Assembly (NCBI RefSeq): GCF_900101965.1
Contig: NZ_FNAP01000013.1
Coordinates: 62,001-126,000 of the forward strand
From: Rhodospira trueperi
Lineage (GTDB): Bacteria; Pseudomonadota; Alphaproteobacteria; Rhodospirillales; Rhodospirillaceae
Length of the DNA: 64,000 nt
Direction: 5' to 3'
Below, one piece after another: positions 1 to 7,505 of this stretch. The position numbers and the translations under genes were made by a program. The notes below the pieces were generated by a model. That model made no database searches. It saw only the letters and a list, made by a program, of their open reading frames with translations, and had not been told where the DNA came from. The stretch's first letter is position 1. Every line of letters starts with the position of its first letter.

Positions 1-2390
1 CGCTCGCGCTGAACCAGGTGGATGGCGCTCGCCACCCCCAGCCCGAACAGCAGTGGCAGAACGATCACATTGGCGAAGTTGAACGGCAGGCCAAAGACCG
101 CCGCCGAGGCCACCGTCAGCAGCGCCGCCAGTGCCAGGGGCGCGAACACCAGCAGGATATCGCGGACGCGGCGCAGCGTCACGGCCAGCAGGAGGGTGAT
201 GCCCACCAGCGCCAGCCCGGCCGCCTCGGCGAAGGCCCGCAGCACCGTACGTCCGGACTCCCGGATCAGGACGGGGGAGCCGGTGGCCTGTGGGACCTCG
301 GTGCGCACGGCATCGACGAAACGCGCCAACTGGTCCGGATCGCGCGGGTCCAGGGCGGGACGGACCTCGACCCGGGCTTGGCCGTCCGGCGCGAGATAGC
401 GGCCGAGCAGGGCGTCGGGCAGGTCCTCCAATGCGACCGGCCCGGCCATCAGCGAGTCCCGCAGCCGGTCGAGCATCGGCGGCAGGTCGGCGGTCAGACC
501 CTCCGCCACGGTGGCCAGCGCGGTGTCGGTTTCGGTGCGCGCCAGGGTCTCGGCGAGGCGGGTGGCGGCGGCGGCCGTCTCGCCTCCAGCGCTGTTCGCC
601 AGCCGCCCCAGCGCGCTCACCAAGTCATCGCGCGCGGCCCGACGCTCCGCCGCGTCCGGCGCGGGCATGGGATCGACCGCCAGCGCCGGCCCCAGGAACA
701 GCGCCAGATCCTGGATCGCCATCAACTTTTCGGCTTGGTCCCGGGGCACCAGATCGCGGGCGGTGATCGCGCTGTCGACCTCCGGCAGGGCTCCGACCCG
801 TTCGGCGACGGCCTCGGCGGCGTCCAGGTCGGCGGCCAGAATGTCCATGGTGTAGGGCGTAACCCGGGAGTCCTCCAGCAGGTCAAACAACGTGGCAACG
901 GACTCGGTGTCGGGATCGCGCAGGTTCAACGGATCGAAGTCGAAGCGCGCGCCCGGCACCAGCGCCGCCGCGCCAATGCCCAGGGCCAGCGCCGCCAGGG
1001 CCACCGTCCGTGCGCGCTGGCGCAACCCGGACTCCAGGTGGCCGGCCAACCGGCCGAGCGTGCCGTCGGAGCTTGTGCCGCGCCCCGGTCGAGCCGGCAG
1101 CAGGGCCAGGATGGCGGGCGGCAGCGTCAGGTTGGCGATGAAGGCCACCGCCATGCCCATTCCGGAGATCAGGCCAAGCTGCGCCAGCCCCCGGTAATCC
1201 GTGGGCAAGAAGGACAGGAAGGCGATGGCGGCGGTCACCGCGCACAGGGCCAGGGCCGGGCCGACGCCGCGCGCCGCCTCGGCTAGGGCGGCGGTGTTGT
1301 CGGCGCCCCGGTCGCGTCCTTCCTTGTAGCGCAGGGCGAAGTGGATGCCGAAATCCACCGACAGGCCGATGAACAGCACCGCGAACGCCACCGAGATCAG
1401 GTTCAGGGTGCCCACGACCGCCGCCGCCAGACCGGCCGTCCAGCATAGTCCCGCGAGCAAGGTGATCACCGTGGCCAGGATCAGGCGCGGCGAGCGCAGG
1501 CCCAGGATGAGCAACGTGACCACGGCGGTCAGGGTGATGGCGCCGGCGATGTCCATGCCGGTCTGAACGCTCTTGAGTTCCTCGGTTTCCATGGCGGCGG
1601 CGCCGGTCAGGCGCACGGTCACGCCGGCCTCTGGGGTCAGTCCCAGATCCCGGGCGGTGGCGCGCACGGCCTTCATGGCCTCGCCGGCGGGAGAGAGCCC
1701 GGTCAGGTCCCGCTTGGGCTTGGCCAGGATGATGCGACGGTCGGTGTTCGTGGGCAGGTCGGCGGCGGGCTCGATCAGATCCCGCCAGTCCAGCCGGGCG
1801 GGGACGTCTGACAGCCGGGCCTCGGCGGTGTCGGCCATCCGGTCCAGCACTGCCGCCAGCGGCAGGGCCTGACCGGATCCGCCGCCCGCCTCGGCCAGCC
1901 CGTCGGCGACGGTGCCCATCAGGTGCGCGAGTCCGCGCAAGGAAGGGTCGGCCGCGAGCGGTCCCAGCAGGGGTTGGGCCTCGGCCAGGGTATCGGAGAC
2001 GCCGTAAAGATCGTCCAGTGGCAGGAACAGCAGGCCGTTGCGGCGGAAGAATGGATCGCCCGCCACATCGGAGACGAACGCCAGCAGATCCATGCGTTGG
2101 CTCAGCGCGTCGCCCAGCCGCGCGGCGGCCTCGTCGGTCATGGCCGCCGTCCGGCCCTCCACCACGATGACCAGTTCGCCGCCGAAGCGGGGGAACGCCT
2201 CCTTCAGCGCGCGGTCTTGCTGCTGGAACGGCAACGCGGGGTCCAGCATGGTCGAGGTGTCGGTCGAGACACCGATGCGCGTCGCCGCCAGCCAAAGGGA
2301 CAACACGGTCAGCAGCAGGGCCACCGTCAGCACCGCCCAGGGGTGGCGGCGCGCGGTCTCCACCCAGCCGGCGAGCAGGCGCGCCGTCAT
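1..2390 (-). CDS. hpnN: Hopanoid-associated RND transporter HpnN, 3' end outside window
   Basis: Inner-membrane RND-superfamily protein that in other bacteria moves hopanoids to the outer membrane. The reverse strand is open from ATG at 2390 to the window edge (about 796 codons seen), so the C-terminus is missing. The first helix follows a short basic start (MTARLLAGWVETARRH). A long periplasmic loop precedes a helix cluster with the motif GLSVDFGIHFALRY, and a second loop precedes a second cluster (FGLPFNFANVIVLPLLFGLG), the repeated RND layout. Its start codon overlaps the hpnA stop as ATGA (2387-2390), implying translational coupling. The family assignment is firm; the substrate is taken from the family and context. 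Confidence 0.9.
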   Translation of the reverse strand, partial: MTARLLAGWVETARRHPWAVLTVALLLTVLSLWLAATRIGVSTDTSTMLDPALPFQQQDRALKEAFPRFGGELVIVVEGRTAAMTDEAAARLGDALSQRMDLLAFVSDVAGDPFFRRNGLLFLPLDDLYGVSDTLAEAQPLLGPLAADPSLRGLAHLMGTVADGLAEAGGGSGQALPLAAVLDRMADTAEARLSDVPARLDWRDLIEPAADLPTNTDRRIILAKPKRDLTGLSPAGEAMKAVRATARDLGLTPEAGVTVRLTGAAAMETEELKSVQTGMDIAGAITLTAVVTLLILGLRSPRLILATVITLLAGLCWTAGLAAAVVGTLNLISVAFAVLFIGLSVDFGIHFALRYKEGRDRGADNTAALAEAARGVGPALALCAVTAAIAFLSFLPTDYRGLAQLGLISGMGMAVAFIANLTLPPAILALLPARPGRGTSSDGTLGRLAGHLESGLRQRARTVALAALALGIGAAALVPGARFDFDPLNLRDPDTESVATLFDLLEDSRVTPYTMDILAADLDAAEAVAERVGALPEVDSAITARDLVPRDQAEKLMAIQDLALFLGPALAVDPMPAPDAAERRAARDDLVSALGRLANSAGGETAAAATRLAETLARTETDTALATVAEGLTADLPPMLDRLRDSLMAGPVALEDLPDALLGRYLAPDGQARVEVRPALDPRDPDQLARFVDAVRTEVPQATGSPVLIRESGRTVLRAFAEAAGLALVGITLLLAVTLRRVRDILLVFAPLALAALLTVASAAVFGLPFNFANVIVLPLLFGLGVASAIHLVQRE

Positions 2391-3376
2391 GTCACGAACC
2401 CGTTGTCGCGGAACCAGGTTACCGCGTCGGCGATGGCCTGATCGGCGGGCCGGGCGTCGTATCCCAGATCGCGCCGGGCCTTGGCGCTGGAAAAGAACAT
2501 GCGCTTGCGCGCCATGCGCAGGCCATCGACGGTGGCGAACGGCTCCTTGCCGGTCACCCGGGCGATGCCCTCCGCGATATGGGCAAAGGGCAGGATCAGT
2601 CCGTGCGGCAGGCTCACCCGGGGCGGTTTGCGGCCCATCAGGCGGGCCACCACGGCCAGGATCTCGGCCAGGGTCATGTCCTCGCCGCCCAGAATATAGC
2701 GTTCACCCACGGCGCCCCGGTCGAAGGCGAGCAGGTGCCCGGCGGCGACGTCGTCCACATGGGCGATGTTCAGCCCGGTATCGACGAACGCCGGCATGCG
2801 GCCGCAGGCGGCCTCGACGATCACGCGGCCCGTCGGGGTCGGCTTGATATCGCGCGGCCCGATGGGGGTGGAGGGGTTGACGATCACCACCGGCGCGCCC
2901 TCGGTCTCGATCAGCCGGCGCACGGCCTGCTCGGCCCGGAACTTGGAGCCCTTGTAGGCCCCGATCATGTCGGCCTCGGTCGTGGGCGTGTCCTCGTCGG
3001 CCGGAGCGCCGTCGGCGTGGGGCTTCAGCACGGCGACGGAGCTGGTGTAGACGGCGCGCCGCGCACCCGCCTCCAGAGCCGCCCGGATGACGTTCAGCGA
3101 GCCCTGAACGTTGGCCGTCTCCATGGCCTCCGGATCGGGAATCCACAGGCGGTAGTCGGCGGCCACGTGGTACAGCGCGTCCACACCCCGCGTGGCGGCC
3201 TTCAGAGACGCGGGATCGGTCAGGTCGCCCTCGGCGATCTCGACGTCGAGGCCGGCCAGATTGCGCCGGTCACTGCCGGGCCGCGCCAGACAGCGCACCG
3301 CCTCGCCGCGTGCGAGCAGGGCGCGCGCGACGGCGGTTCCGACGAAACCGGTGCCTCCGGTGACCAGCGTTGGCAT
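2387..3376 (-). CDS. hpnA: Hopanoid-associated sugar epimerase HpnA
   Basis: Extended short-chain dehydrogenase/epimerase of the hopanoid-associated family, 329 aa. It opens with the NAD-binding glycine motif TGGTGFVG (residues 6-13) and carries the catalytic pair Y141 and K145 in YKGSK. The frame is open upstream to 3562, but ATG 3376 places the Rossmann motif at the usual distance from the N-terminus and has GAGG 11 nt upstream; ATG 3403 is an alternative. It is first in the hpnA-hpnN operon, divergent from ispH-hpnH. The sugar substrate is unknown in the family; a role in hopanoid side-chain tailoring is inferred from context. Confidence 0.9.
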   Translation of the reverse strand: MPTLVTGGTGFVGTAVARALLARGEAVRCLARPGSDRRNLAGLDVEIAEGDLTDPASLKAATRGVDALYHVAADYRLWIPDPEAMETANVQGSLNVIRAALEAGARRAVYTSSVAVLKPHADGAPADEDTPTTEADMIGAYKGSKFRAEQAVRRLIETEGAPVVIVNPSTPIGPRDIKPTPTGRVIVEAACGRMPAFVDTGLNIAHVDDVAAGHLLAFDRGAVGERYILGGEDMTLAEILAVVARLMGRKPPRVSLPHGLILPFAHIAEGIARVTGKEPFATVDGLRMARKRMFFSSAKARRDLGYDARPADQAIADAVTWFRDNGFVT

Positions 3377-3507
3377 GGCGGTTTGATCCTCAACAGAAAT
3401 CATTGCGGCCATGCGTACCGCTCCGGCCGCGTTCGGACAAGGGGTGGGCCAGTGTTGCGAATCCGTCTCAGGCGATAATCCCTCGACCGATTGGGGTGAC
3501 CGCATCC

Positions 3508-3537
3508 TTGCATCGCCCCCGCGCGGATCGCTAGATA
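3508..3537 (+). promoter_or_regulatory. Sigma-70-like promoter for ispH-hpnH
   Basis: TTGCAT (3508-3513) and TAGATA (3532-3537) are separated by 18 bp and lie 37 bp before the GTG start of ispH. This is the best match in the hpnA/ispH divergent spacer. It is a pattern match only. Confidence 0.4.
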
Positions 3538-3545
3538 GGGGACAA

Positions 3546-3563
3546 ATCAAGCTCTTGATCAAG
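3546..3563. repeat. Overlapping palindromes in the ispH leader
   Basis: ATCAAG-CT-CTTGAT (3546-3559) overlaps the perfect 10-bp palindrome CTTGATCAAG (3554-3563). They lie between the putative -10 box and the GTG start of ispH, where a repressor site or leader hairpin would act. Function is not shown. Confidence 0.35.
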
Positions 3564-3573
3564 GATCCAGCTC

Positions 3574-4641
3574 GTGGATGAGACCCACGCCCCTTCCGCT
3601 TCGACCGCGCCGTCGGATGGCATCCATACCTCGGCGCACGAAATGCCGACCCGACTGCGGGTCATTCTGGCCAGTCCGCGCGGCTTCTGTGCTGGTGTCG
3701 AGCGGGCCATCGAGATCGTCGAGCGCGCGCTGGAGATCTATGGCCCGCCGGTCTACGTGCGGCACGAGATCGTGCACAACAAGCATGTGGTCGAGACCTT
3801 GCGCGCCCAGGGTGCCGTCTTCGTCGAGGAACTGGACGAAATTCCCGACGGCGCCATGACCGTCTTCAGCGCGCATGGGGTGCCGCAGGCGGTGGTCAAG
3901 GAAGCCGGTCGGCGCGCCCTGCCGGTGATCGACGCCACGTGCCCCCTGGTCTCCAAGGTGCATCGGGAGGGCCAGAATCTTGCCCGCAAGGGCCGCGAGG
4001 TCATCATGATCGGCCATGCCGGCCATCCGGAGGTCGAGGGTACGCGCGGGCAGGTGCCCGGCGGTGTCCACCTCGTCAGCAAGGTCGAGGACGTGGAGAG
4101 CCTTCAGGTGCGCGATCCCGACATGGTCGGCTATGTGACCCAAACCACGCTGTCTGTGGACGACACCAAGGACGTCATCGACGCGCTCAAGACGCGGTTT
4201 CCCAACATCCAGGGGCCGGACGTCAAGGACATCTGTTACGCCACACAGAACCGTCAGACGGCGGTGCGCGAGCTGGCCCGGCAAGTGGACCTGCTGCTGG
4301 TGGTGGGGGCGCGCAACTCCTCGAACTCCAACCGTCTGGCGGAGATCGGCATCACCATGGGTGTGCCGAGCCATCTGATCGACGATGCCACAATGGTTCA
4401 GGACGAATGGTTCAGAGGGGTGTCCGTGGTCGGTGTGACCGCCGGGGCTTCGGCACCGGAACGTCTGGTCCGCGATCTCATCGCGCGCATCGACCAGGTG
4501 GCGCCGTCGAGCGTGGAACACCTTCAGGGTATCAAGGAAAACATGCAGTTCAAGCTGCCGCGCGTGCTGGCCGATGCCATGGCGGAGCGCGGCATTCAGC
4601 CGGACTCGGATCGGGACCGTCACGATCTGCATGTAGCGTGA
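3574..4641 (+). CDS. ispH: 4-hydroxy-3-methylbut-2-enyl diphosphate reductase IspH
   Basis: Last enzyme of the MEP isoprenoid pathway: it reduces HMBPP to IPP and DMAPP using a [4Fe-4S] cluster. The 355-aa product has the three cluster cysteines C39 (RGFCAGV), C123 (DATCPLV) and C221 (DICYATQ), and the [10 protein letters not shown] substrate-site segment. The start used is GTG 3574. ATG 3643 (residue 24) would give a length closer to the E. coli enzyme, so the first 23 residues may be an extension. It is followed 46 bp later by hpnH, linking isoprenoid precursor supply to hopanoid synthesis. Confidence 0.96.
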   Translation: MDETHAPSASTAPSDGIHTSAHEMPTRLRVILASPRGFCAGVERAIEIVERALEIYGPPVYVRHEIVHNKHVVETLRAQGAVFVEELDEIPDGAMTVFSAHGVPQAVVKEAGRRALPVIDATCPLVSKVHREGQNLARKGREVIMIGHAGHPEVEGTRGQVPGGVHLVSKVEDVESLQVRDPDMVGYVTQTTLSVDDTKDVIDALKTRFPNIQGPDVKDICYATQNRQTAVRELARQVDLLLVVGARNSSNSNRLAEIGITMGVPSHLIDDATMVQDEWFRGVSVVGVTAGASAPERLVRDLIARIDQVAPSSVEHLQGIKENMQFKLPRVLADAMAERGIQPDSDRDRHDLHVA

Positions 4642-4687
4642 CGGTGTGACGGCAGGTCCGGTCAAATCATTTCAGTGAGGTAAGGTC

Positions 4688-5869
4688 GTGGGCGTTCCCC
4701 TGATCCAGCAAGTCCGCGTCGGCACGTATTTGATGAAACAGCGTCTGCGCGGCAATCGGCGCTATCCGCTGGTGCTGATGCTGGAACCGCTGTTCCGCTG
4801 CAATCTGGCGTGCCCGGGGTGCGGCAAGATCGACTATCCGGACAGCATTCTGAACAAGCGCCTGTCGGTCGCCGAGTGTGTCGAGGCCGCCGAGGAATGC
4901 GGCGCGCCCGTCGTCTCCATCGCCGGCGGTGAGCCGTTGCTGCACCGGGAGATCAAGCAGATCGTCGACGAACTGACGAAACGCAAGAAGTTCGTCTACC
5001 TGTGCACCAATGCCATGCTGCTGATGAAGCGGATGGACGACTTCACGCCCAGCCCGTACCTGAGCTTCTCGATCCACCTCGACGGCGACCGCGAGCATCA
5101 CGACAAGGCGGTGGACCAGACGGGCGTGTTCGACAAGGCGACGGCGGCCATCCGCGAGGCGCGGCGGCGCGGCTTCCGGGTGACCTGCAACACCACGCTG
5201 TTCGAGGGCGTGGATGTCGAGCGGGTGGCGGGCTTCGTGTCGTTCGCCACCGATGAGCTGGGTGTGGAGGGTGTGACCATCGCGCCCGGGTTCGCCTATG
5301 AGCGGGCGCCGATGAAACAGGTGTTCCTGAACCGTCAGCGCACCAAGCAGCTCTTCCGCGATCTGTTTGCGCGGGGCAAGGGCAAGGGCTGGCGTTGGAA
5401 CCAGTCCAGCCTGTACCTGGACTTCCTGGCCGGCAACCAGACCTATCAGTGCACGCCGTGGGGCAACCCGACGCGCAATGTGTTCGGTTGGCAGCGCCCC
5501 TGCTATCTGTTGAACGAGGGTTCGGTCGGTACCTTCCGGGAATTGATGGAAACGACCGACTGGGACAGCTACGGCACCGGTCGCTACGAGAAGTGCGCCA
5601 ACTGCATGATGCACTGCGGCTACGAGGCGACGGCGGTCGAGGATACGGTGCGCCGGCCGTGGAAGGCGCTCAAGGTGGCGTTGCAGGGCATTCGAACCGA
5701 CGGGCCGATGGCGCCCGAGGTCTCGTTCGAGGGGCAGCGCCCGGCGCAATGGGTGTTCGACGATCTGGTGCGCCAGCAGATGAGCCGGACCGACGCCGCC
5801 ATGGCCGAGCGCGAGGCGGCGCGAGCGGCCAGTCACGTTCGGCGTAAGGCGGATCAGGACGCGGCCTGA
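4688..5869 (+). CDS. hpnH: Adenosyl-hopene transferase HpnH (radical SAM)
   Basis: Radical SAM enzyme that joins the 5'-deoxyadenosyl group to diploptene, the first step to extended C35 hopanoids. The 393-aa protein has the CxxxCxxC cluster motif at C38, C42 and C45, a GGEPLL motif near residue 80 (SAM binding) and a cysteine-containing C-terminal region (KCANCMMHCGYEA). The start is GTG 4688 with GAGG about 10 nt upstream. It is second in the ispH-hpnH transcription unit. A hairpin at 5929-5958 may end the unit. Confidence 0.95.
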   Translation: MGVPLIQQVRVGTYLMKQRLRGNRRYPLVLMLEPLFRCNLACPGCGKIDYPDSILNKRLSVAECVEAAEECGAPVVSIAGGEPLLHREIKQIVDELTKRKKFVYLCTNAMLLMKRMDDFTPSPYLSFSIHLDGDREHHDKAVDQTGVFDKATAAIREARRRGFRVTCNTTLFEGVDVERVAGFVSFATDELGVEGVTIAPGFAYERAPMKQVFLNRQRTKQLFRDLFARGKGKGWRWNQSSLYLDFLAGNQTYQCTPWGNPTRNVFGWQRPCYLLNEGSVGTFRELMETTDWDSYGTGRYEKCANCMMHCGYEATAVEDTVRRPWKALKVALQGIRTDGPMAPEVSFEGQRPAQWVFDDLVRQQMSRTDAAMAEREAARAASHVRRKADQDAA

Positions 5870-5928
5870 GCCGGGAAGGCGCTTGGCCGAGCGTTCAATT
5901 GCTTCCCCATCATTGTTGCATCAATTAT

Positions 5929-5958
5929 CCAACCCCGCCATCAGACGGTCGGGGTTGG
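5929..5958 (+). terminator. Hairpin downstream of hpnH
   Basis: Nine-base-pair stem (5929-5937 with 5950-5958) around a 12-nt loop, 60 bp after the hpnH stop. It lacks a T-run, so intrinsic termination is uncertain. Confidence 0.4.
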
Positions 5959-5996
5959 CTTGCCCGCTGGTGCTCGTTCTGGCATTGATGGCTGGC

Positions 5997-6025
5997 GTTC
6001 GCATGTATTGCTAGATACAGCGAAC
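5997..6025. promoter_or_regulatory. Inverted repeat, candidate operator
   Basis: GTTCGC-A-TGTAT, six bases, then ATACA-GCGAAC: 11-bp arms with one bulged base. It lies just upstream of the promoter for the 6073-7393 cassette, which encodes an XRE-type regulator, so autoregulation is plausible. A further GATACAG copy occurs in the promoter spacer (6041-6047). Confidence 0.5.
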
Positions 6026-6031
6026 GGCACA

Positions 6032-6060
6032 TTGCAGGGTGATACAGAATTCATTATATT
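6032..6060 (+). promoter_or_regulatory. Sigma-70-like promoter of the three-gene cassette
   Basis: TTGCAG (6032-6037) and TATATT (6055-6060) with 17-bp spacing. The expected transcription start is only a few bases before ATG 6073, so the mRNA would be nearly leaderless. Confidence 0.5.
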
Positions 6061-6072
6061 TGGTGAGTCTGG

Positions 6073-6513
6073 ATGCGGATCACGGTCGAGTTCTACGAAA
6101 CGCCAATGGACTGGCCGCGCGATGAGGGCCGCTTCATGGACGACATGATCCGGATCATCGAGACAGGCGATCGTCACGAAAGAAACCGGGCCTACGAATT
6201 GGTTTTTGATGATCTGCTTGGGCTGGAAGGGAAGACGTACGACGCGTTTCTTGACCATCTCGTCGGATACACCGTCTGGCGATGGTTCGATGACGTGCCC
6301 GTATACCAGACACCAGGAGAGCCTGGTGCGCTTTTCGCGCCGGTGGAAGAGCAAGACGAAGATGGAACGGTGCGGGTTGTGATCCATGCGCTCGGCTGGT
6401 TTCGTCGGTTATCGAGGGCCGATGAGGAAATTGAAGATCAGTTGAAGCACCTGATCCATCGGCGGTGCCTATCACTCGGTCTTTGCGAAGGTGATACACA
6501 TGGCGGACTCTAG
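6073..6513 (+). CDS. Uncharacterised 146-aa protein, first gene of XRE cassette
   Basis: Not recognised. It is a small acidic protein with no signal peptide or membrane helix. The start MRITVEFYETPMDW suggests a beta strand, followed by helical segments (NRAYELVFDDLLGL) and a basic C-terminal helix (EDQLKHLIHRRC). ATG 6073 sits just behind a good promoter with a weak ribosome site. It overlaps the following XRE gene by 14 bp. The toxin-first order of small overlapping genes resembles higBA-type pairs, but I see no RelE/ParE signature, so a toxin role is only a hypothesis. The stretch is more A+T-rich than its surroundings, suggesting acquisition. Confidence 0.7.
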   Translation: MRITVEFYETPMDWPRDEGRFMDDMIRIIETGDRHERNRAYELVFDDLLGLEGKTYDAFLDHLVGYTVWRWFDDVPVYQTPGEPGALFAPVEEQDEDGTVRVVIHALGWFRRLSRADEEIEDQLKHLIHRRCLSLGLCEGDTHGGL

Positions 6514-7087
6514 TGTTCGAACAAAGTCTGAGCGGTTGACCGCCCTTCCCCGACGGAAGCGTCGGGAGGCCCGTGGGGCGTCGGCTATGGACTTGATCGT
6601 CGAACTCGAACGGGACCATCCCGATCTGGCGGCTGAAGCCCCCATCTCCAGCGTCGCCCTGGAAATCGGTGAGATGGTTCGGGAGAAGCGTCTGGTGGCG
6701 GGGATGTCGCAACGCGAGCTCGCTGAGGCCGCCGGCTTGCACCAGTCGGCCATCAGCGCCATGGAACGCGGCGACGGCAAGGACGGACCGACATATCGCA
6801 AGTTGCGGGCAATTGCCGAGGCGCTTGGCATGCGGTTGGAGTTTGTTCCGCGTGACCAATGGCCCTTTTCTTCATATTTCTGTGGGCTCATGCATTCGCG
6901 GGCATTTCGACCTGACATTAACAAGGAAATGGAACGAATATCTGAGATGCTGGAGCTACCTTTCCGCTATCGGCAAGAACTTAAAAGCATCGCGGAACAG
7001 GTAAATATACTGTCAAAAAAGACGGATGATGTGCTTGCCGCAATGGACGAGGAAAACTTGCCGATAATGAAGACGGGAGGTCGTTGA
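6500..7087 (+). CDS. XRE-family HTH transcriptional regulator
   Basis: A DNA-binding protein of 195 aa from ATG 6500 (GAAGG 8 nt upstream); GTG 6491 would add three residues. The helix-turn-helix is in the middle (IGEMVREKRLVAGMSQRELA then AAGLHQSAISAMERGDG), typical of HigA/Xre regulators, with a basic N-terminal stretch before it (LPRRKRREARG). The C-terminal third is a predicted helical tail. It overlaps the previous gene and is followed at once by a small membrane-protein gene. It could be an antitoxin-like autoregulator acting on the inverted repeat at 5997-6025. Confidence 0.85.
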   Translation: MADSSVRTKSERLTALPRRKRREARGASAMDLIVELERDHPDLAAEAPISSVALEIGEMVREKRLVAGMSQRELAEAAGLHQSAISAMERGDGKDGPTYRKLRAIAEALGMRLEFVPRDQWPFSSYFCGLMHSRAFRPDINKEMERISEMLELPFRYRQELKSIAEQVNILSKKTDDVLAAMDEENLPIMKTGGR

Positions 7088-7393
7088 TTGATCGACGGCA
7101 TGGCCGCGACAGAGGTCGCCGGAGGGGTGTTGGGCCTCTTGGGGTCGATCGTCCTCGCCATCCCAGCCCTGATGGATCTGAACAACCGCCGATTCTGGGA
7201 CCAACTTCACCGTCTGAACGCTATTAAGGGCGCCTCGAACGACGACGTTGAGGCCCTGCGTCGTCTGCTCCTCGACGATCTCCTGGGCGGGCATCGCCTG
7301 CACGCAAGATGCACAGTGGGCGGTGGGGCCTTGCTCGCGGTGGCGTTTCTGTGCTTGGCCGCCGCCGGAACGGCGCGGTTGATCGCTGGATAG
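7088..7393 (+). CDS. Small two-helix membrane protein
   Basis: Not recognised. It begins directly after the XRE stop, at TTG 7088 (101 aa) or ATG 7100 (97 aa). It has a hydrophobic segment near the N-terminus (GGVLGLLGSIVLAIPAL), a polar loop of about 40 residues (NNRRFWDQLHRLNAIKG onward) and a second hydrophobic segment near the C-terminus (GGGALLAVAFLCLAAAGTA). Tight spacing suggests it is the third gene of the cassette. It could anchor or execute whatever the cassette does, but nothing in the sequence fixes a function. Confidence 0.6.
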   Translation: MIDGMAATEVAGGVLGLLGSIVLAIPALMDLNNRRFWDQLHRLNAIKGASNDDVEALRRLLLDDLLGGHRLHARCTVGGGALLAVAFLCLAAAGTARLIAG

Positions 7394-7505
7394 CGGAAGC
7401 GGCACGCGGCCTGAGTCCCGACGCCACAATGGGTGCGTCGCGCGGTCATCGGTGGCATAGTGGGCGGCCCCGGACCTCTGTGGTCGCAGAACGGACCCGC
7501 CCGAC

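Noticed and set aside
18-1286. 422-codon plus-strand open frame opposite hpnN
   Set aside because: Antisense of the RND transporter, whose helix and motif pattern is clear on the minus strand.
883-2295. 470-codon minus-strand open frame within hpnN
   Set aside because: Same strand but wrong frame. The frame starting at 2390 has the RND sequence.
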